A stretch of DNA of 34,127 nucleotides, taken from Phycisphaerales bacterium. Its GTDB lineage: Bacteria > Planctomycetota > Phycisphaerae > Phycisphaerales > JAGLTS01. The translations under genes were made by a program, and so were the position numbers. Below the pieces are notes generated by a model. It was given only the letters and a program-made list of their open reading frames with translations, was not told where the DNA came from and searched no databases. Below are positions 30,351 to 34,127 of the stretch, in pieces. The DNA is taken from NCBI GenBank assembly GCA_023135165.1, contig JAGLTS010000106.1, forward strand, positions 1 through 34,127, given 5' to 3'. The first letter of the stretch is position 1; each line of letters opens with the position of its first letter.

Positions 30351-31289
30351 GTGCGCGGCATGATCTTCGACATCATGAAGTTCGCCATCCACGACGGAGA
30401 AGGCATCCGCACGACCGTCTTCTTCAAAGGGTGTCCGCTGGAATGCTGGTGGTGCCACAACCCCGAGAGCCGCTCATCCCAGCCGCAACGGATCTACCGC
30501 GCCGGTCGCTGCATCCATTGTGGGGCCTGCATCGAGGCCTGCCCGGAGGATGCGTTGGCGAGGGAGAACGGCCGGATCGTCGCTGATCTCAGTCGCTGCG
30601 ACCTGCGCGGCCGGTGCGCTCACGCCTGTCCTACGGAGGCGACGGCGATCGTCGGCAAGGAAATGACGGTGGCGGAGGTCATGGAGGCGATCCGCCGAGA
30701 CCGCATCTTCTACGACCAGTCCGGCGGGGGCGTGACTTTCTCGGGCGGTGAGCCGGGTATGCAGCTGGACTTCCTTTGCGCTCTGCTCGATGCCTGCGCC
30801 GCTGAAGGCATCCACACGGCCGTCGATACCTGCGGCCACCTCCCCTGGGAAGCGATGGAGCAGGTGGTGCGGCGGACGAATCTGCTCCTCTTCGACCTGA
30901 AGGTGATGGACGCGGAACTACACGCGCGCTTCGCAGGCGTGGGCAACGAGCAGATTCTGCGCAACTTGGAGCTACTGGCCCAGATGCGCGCCGTCGAGGG
31001 GATGCCCTACGACATTCTGATCCGTGTGCCGGTGGTGCCCGGCGTGAACGACGATGACGCCAACTTCGAGCGGCTTGCCACATTCCTAAGCCGACTGCCG
31101 GGCGAGCGCCTACCTGTCGATCTCTTGCCCTATCAGAAGTTTGGGAGGTCGAAGTACGAGGCGCTGGGGATGCCTCACCGTCTGGCGGGAACTGAGCCGC
31201 CGCCCGATGAGCAGATGCAGCGGTTCGCCGCGATCCTCCGTTCTCATTGTTTGCCGGTGACTGTGCGAGGAGTTCATGATGAGTCGTAG
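30351..31289 (+). CDS. Glycyl-radical enzyme activating enzyme (radical SAM, PflA type)
   Basis: 312 residues from a GTG at 30351 with AAAGG 7 bases upstream; the ATG at 30360 is the alternative. The radical-SAM cluster motif C-x3-C-x2-C is in FFKGCPLECWWCHNPES. Two ferredoxin-like clusters are inserted after it: CIHCGACIEACPEDA and CDLRGRCAHACPTEA. The SAM-binding GGE motif appears as VTFSGGEPGMQ. Later segments DTCGHLPW and IRVPVVPGVNDDDANF are family-typical. It abstracts hydrogen from the conserved glycine of its partner, encoded directly downstream with an 11-base overlap, so a dedicated activase for that enzyme is near certain. Confidence 0.95.
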   Translation: MRGMIFDIMKFAIHDGEGIRTTVFFKGCPLECWWCHNPESRSSQPQRIYRAGRCIHCGACIEACPEDALARENGRIVADLSRCDLRGRCAHACPTEATAIVGKEMTVAEVMEAIRRDRIFYDQSGGGVTFSGGEPGMQLDFLCALLDACAAEGIHTAVDTCGHLPWEAMEQVVRRTNLLLFDLKVMDAELHARFAGVGNEQILRNLELLAQMRAVEGMPYDILIRVPVVPGVNDDDANFERLATFLSRLPGERLPVDLLPYQKFGRSKYEALGMPHRLAGTEPPPDEQMQRFAAILRSHCLPVTVRGVHDES

Positions 31290-33645
31290 CGCACGTGTGG
31301 AGAAGCTAAGAGCGCAGAGCCTGGAGGCGAAGCCGTGGATTTCGACGGAGCGAGCTGAGCTTCTGACCACCTTCCATAAGAAGCACAGGCAGGCCCTTCC
31401 CGCACCCATTCAGCGTGCTCTCGCCTTCAAGTACATCCTGGGACACAAGACAATCCGCATCAATGAGGGTGAACTCATCGTCGGTGAGCGCGGCGAAGCT
31501 CCCAAGGCGACGCCAACTTATCCGGAGATCTGCTGCCACAGCGTCGAGGATCTTGAGGTTCTGAACAGCCGGCCCAAGACGTCCTTCGCAACGAGCGAAG
31601 AGGCGAGGCGCGTCTACGCGGCTGACATCATCCCCTTCTGGCAAGGCAAGACGATTCGCGAGATGATCTTCCGCGACATGACACAAGGCTGGAAAGACGC
31701 CTACGAGGCGGGCGTCTTCACTGAGTTCATGGAACAGCGCGCGCCGGGCCACACAGTCCTTGACGACAAGATCTACCGCAAGGGGTTTCTCGATTTCGAG
31801 CAGGACATCGATGAGTCGCTGGCGGGTCTGGATGAGCTGAACGACCGCGACGCCTGGAGCAAACGCCAGGAACTGGAGGCCATGCGGATCTGTATTCACG
31901 CGCTCATTCGCTACGCTGAGAGGCATGCGGAAAAGATCCGTCAACTCGCGCAAGAGACGGATGATGATGTGCGGCGCGGCGAGCTACTGGAGGCCGCTGA
32001 CATCTGCGATTGGGTTCCCGCTCACGCCCCGCGCACCTTCCATGAGGCGCTGCAGTACTACTGGTTCGTCCACGTGGGTGTCATCACCGAACTGAACACA
32101 TGGGATTCTTTCAATCCCGGTCGCCTCGATCAGCATCTGCTGCCCTTCTACCGCAAGGGGCTGGCGGACGGCACGCTCACGGAAGAGAAAGCGCGCGAGC
32201 TATTGCAATGCTTCTGGGTAAAGTTCAACAATCAACCCGCGCCTCCGAAGGTCGGCGTCACCGCTGCGGAGAGCGGCACCTACACCGATTTCGCCCTGAT
32301 CAACACCGGCGGCGTCACGCCCGACGGCCGGGACGGTGTGAACGAACTGACCTATATCATTCTCGATGTCATCGAAGAAATGCGCCTCCTGCAACCGAGT
32401 TCCTGCCTACAGGTGAGCAAGAAGAACCCCGACCAGTTCCTTCGGCGGGCGGGCAAGATCATCAAGACGGGTTTCGGCCAGCCTTCCATCTTCAACTGCG
32501 ATGTCATCGCCCAGGAGCTGGTCAGGCAAGGCAAGAGAATCGAAGACGCTCGCTGCGGCGGTTCGAGCGGCTGCGTCGAGGTTGGCGCCTTCGGCAAGGA
32601 GAATTACTGCCTGACCGGCTACATGAACCTGCCGAAAATATTTGAAATCAGCTTGAATCGCGGCGTTGATGCCCGCACGGGCAGGCGGATCGGCATTGAT
32701 TGCGGCGATCCCACAGACTGCACATCCTTCGGCGAACTCATTGACGCCTTTCGTCGTCAGCTCAGGCATTTTGTTGATATTAAGATCCGCGGCAACAACG
32801 TCATCGAACGATTGTACGCAATGTACATGCCCACTCCATTCCTTTCCCTTCTGATCGACGACTGTATTGCCAGGGGAAAGGATTATCATGACGGCGGCGC
32901 CCGCTACGACAGCAGTTACATCCAAGGCGTTGGCTTGGGATCACTCACCGATATTTTTGCGGCCATCAAGCACCATGTCTTCGATGCCGGGGTCGTGCCC
33001 CTGTCGGAACTCCTGGCAGCACTCCGCGACGACTTCGAGGGGCGGGAGCCGCTGCGACAACGTCTTTGGAACAAATCACCCAAGTACGGCAACGATGATG
33101 ACTACGCCGATGACCTCATGCGGTCCATCTTCGAGGTCTACTTCGAGGCCATCGACGGCCGGCCCAACACGCGGGGAGGCAACTACCACATTAACTTGCT
33201 CCCCACAACGGTACATATCTACTTTGGCTCGGTGACGGGGGCGACGGCGGACGGTCGCCGGGCCGGCCAGCCACTCTCGGACGGCGTCTCGCCTGTGCAG
33301 GGCGCGGACAGACTCGGCCCGACTGCGGTGCTCAAGTCCGTGGGCAAGATGGACCACGTGCGGACCGGCGGGACGCTCTTGAATCAGAAACTAGCGCCGG
33401 AACTGCTTGAGACTGAGGAGGGGCTGACCAACTTCGTGCACCTCGTGCGCAGCTACTTCCTGATGGACGGTCATCACATTCAGTTCAACGTAGTGACGGC
33501 TGAGACGCTGCGGGCCGCCCAGCGCGAACCGGAGAAGCACCGAGATCTCATCGTGCGCGTGGCGGGGTATAGCGACTACTTCTGCGACCTGAGCGAGGCG
33601 CTGCAGCAGGAGATCATCACCCGCACAGAGCATAAGGCATTCTAG
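31279..33645 (+). CDS. hypD: Glycyl radical enzyme, HypD-type trans-4-hydroxy-L-proline dehydratase
   Basis: 788 residues from the ATG at 31279 (GGAG 6 bases upstream; the ATG three bases earlier is too close to it). The thiyl Cys432 sits in GGSSGCVEVGAFGKENYCLTG, with Glu434 two residues on. The radical glycine is Gly763 in RVAGYSDYF. Other positions I recall from Clostridioides HypD (His160, Asp278, Asp339, Tyr450, Thr645) all have counterparts at a constant offset of two: His158, Asp276, Asp337, Tyr448 and Thr643. The enzyme would dehydrate hydroxyproline to pyrroline-5-carboxylate under anoxia. No P5C reductase gene, a frequent neighbour, is visible. The symbol means the dehydratase, not the hydrogenase-maturation HypD. 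Confidence 0.85.
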   Translation: MSRSARVEKLRAQSLEAKPWISTERAELLTTFHKKHRQALPAPIQRALAFKYILGHKTIRINEGELIVGERGEAPKATPTYPEICCHSVEDLEVLNSRPKTSFATSEEARRVYAADIIPFWQGKTIREMIFRDMTQGWKDAYEAGVFTEFMEQRAPGHTVLDDKIYRKGFLDFEQDIDESLAGLDELNDRDAWSKRQELEAMRICIHALIRYAERHAEKIRQLAQETDDDVRRGELLEAADICDWVPAHAPRTFHEALQYYWFVHVGVITELNTWDSFNPGRLDQHLLPFYRKGLADGTLTEEKARELLQCFWVKFNNQPAPPKVGVTAAESGTYTDFALINTGGVTPDGRDGVNELTYIILDVIEEMRLLQPSSCLQVSKKNPDQFLRRAGKIIKTGFGQPSIFNCDVIAQELVRQGKRIEDARCGGSSGCVEVGAFGKENYCLTGYMNLPKIFEISLNRGVDARTGRRIGIDCGDPTDCTSFGELIDAFRRQLRHFVDIKIRGNNVIERLYAMYMPTPFLSLLIDDCIARGKDYHDGGARYDSSYIQGVGLGSLTDIFAAIKHHVFDAGVVPLSELLAALRDDFEGREPLRQRLWNKSPKYGNDDDYADDLMRSIFEVYFEAIDGRPNTRGGNYHINLLPTTVHIYFGSVTGATADGRRAGQPLSDGVSPVQGADRLGPTAVLKSVGKMDHVRTGGTLLNQKLAPELLETEEGLTNFVHLVRSYFLMDGHHIQFNVVTAETLRAAQREPEKHRDLIVRVAGYSDYFCDLSEALQQEIITRTEHKAF

Positions 33646-33663
33646 CGTGTCTTCAGTTCATGC

Positions 33664-33719
33664 GTAGGGGCAGGAAACGGTGTCGGATATGCTCTGTAGA
33701 AAACCCCTACTTGTAAGGG
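33664..33719. other. Inverted repeats in the hypD-transposase gap
   Basis: GTAGGGG (33664-33670) is complementary to CCCCTAC (33704-33710), and the latter also pairs imperfectly with GTAAGGG just after it (33713-33719). This may be the hypD 3' structure or the left end of the insertion sequence whose transposase starts at 33765. Confidence 0.35.
33675..33689. repeat. Right copy of 15-base direct repeat flanking the HypD locus
   Basis: AAACGGTGTCGGATA, 14 of 15 bases identical to 29958-29972. It lies 29 bases after the hypD stop codon and before the transposase gene. Confidence 0.5.
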
Positions 33720-33764
33720 CGATGTTTTCGGGGACGGAACGGGAGACGTGACCTATGATCCGGA

Positions 33765-34127
33765 ATGCAGACCTCAAAGTCACCACGGATGGTGGCGGTC
33801 GTAGCGTTACGCATCGGCGAACGGAGCTTGCCGCGTTACGCTCATCGCTTTGCGCCTCACACGTTCACTCAGCCGCAACTGTTCGCCTGTCTGGTGCTCA
33901 AGTGCTTCTTCCGCACCGACTATCGCGGCATCGTCGCCATCCTGCACGATGCTCCTTTGCTTCGCCAAACCCTGGGCCTGAGCCGCGTGCCGCACTTCAC
34001 GACGCTGCAGAAGGCTGCCCAGCGGCTGTTGCACTTCTCACGCGTGCGCCTGCTGCTTACCGCCTCTTTTCAACTGCTCATGGCACGACGCTCACGAGTG
34101 CGGTGCGCCGCGGCGGACTCGACCGGC
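33765..34127 (+). mobile_element. IS4/IS5-superfamily DDE transposase, 3' end cut by window
   Basis: The frame is open from the ATG at 33765 (an alternative ATG is at 33789) to the right edge, about 121 codons. It shows FTQPQLFACLVLKCFFRTDYRG, then LGLSRVPHFTTLQKAAQRLL and a final AADSTG, where the Asp is the first residue of the DDE catalytic triad. The order and spacing match the N-terminal part of planctomycete DDE transposases. The rest of the catalytic domain and the right inverted repeat lie outside the window. Confidence 0.88.

Overview
The window looks like a chromosomal piece of a GC-rich Planctomycetota bacterium, probably of the Phycisphaerae type. The support is family content, not a phylogenetic marker. 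It holds DUF1080 proteins, three Tat-exported Gfo/Idh/MocA oxidoreductases, a ThuA protein fused to HEAT repeats, HEAT-repeat and FGE-like envelope proteins, a membrane protein with zinc ribbons, and a GerE-tailed protein of a kind I associate with this phylum. A glycyl radical enzyme (oxygen-sensitive chemistry) implies at least occasional anaerobic life.

Region 1 (1-10,130) is a carbohydrate block. It has a zinc-ribbon membrane protein cut by the left edge, a single-domain DUF1080 protein, and a convergent operon of an MFS transporter with a two-domain DUF1080 lipoprotein. A divergent Tat oxidoreductase and a 1097-residue ThuA-HEAT protein follow, ending in a near-perfect bidirectional terminator. 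Region 2 (10,127-13,527, minus strand) encodes a HEAT-repeat exported protein, a DUF1295-like membrane protein and the flavinyl transferase ApbE. Region 3 (13,541-22,502, plus strand) is a tightly packed likely operon: FGE-like lipoprotein, Tat oxidoreductase, Tat TIM-barrel protein, second Tat oxidoreductase, PepSY-type membrane protein, a coupled 29-residue mini-ORF, a beta-helix glycoside-hydrolase-like protein and a ThuA-like/metallophosphatase fusion. DUF1080, Gfo/Idh/MocA, ThuA and AP-endonuclease-like TIM barrels together recall 3-keto-glycoside metabolism, here apparently in the cell envelope.

Region 4 (22,576-28,347) has an ArsR-type regulator, then a clear TPP riboswitch and thiC. 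Directly behind thiC are a truncated AlbA_2 gene start, a zinc-ribbon protein with a HEPN-like R-H-x3-H motif, a full AlbA_2 (Schlafen-type) protein and a PD-(D/E)XK-like protein. These three have the domain types of nucleic-acid-targeting defence or stress systems and are the best candidate here for an undescribed system. The first is flanked by two copies of the AlbA_2 gene start.

Region 5 (28,348-34,127) holds paired intergenic hairpins, a minus-strand GerE-type HTH protein with a G-quadruplex-capable tail, and a broken beta-helix fragment. It continues with a glycyl-radical activase and a HypD-type (trans-4-hydroxyproline dehydratase) glycyl radical enzyme, and ends in the start of a DDE transposase. 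A 15-base near-identical direct repeat lies on both sides of the HypD locus, and an IS is next to it, suggesting a mobile or recently rearranged segment.
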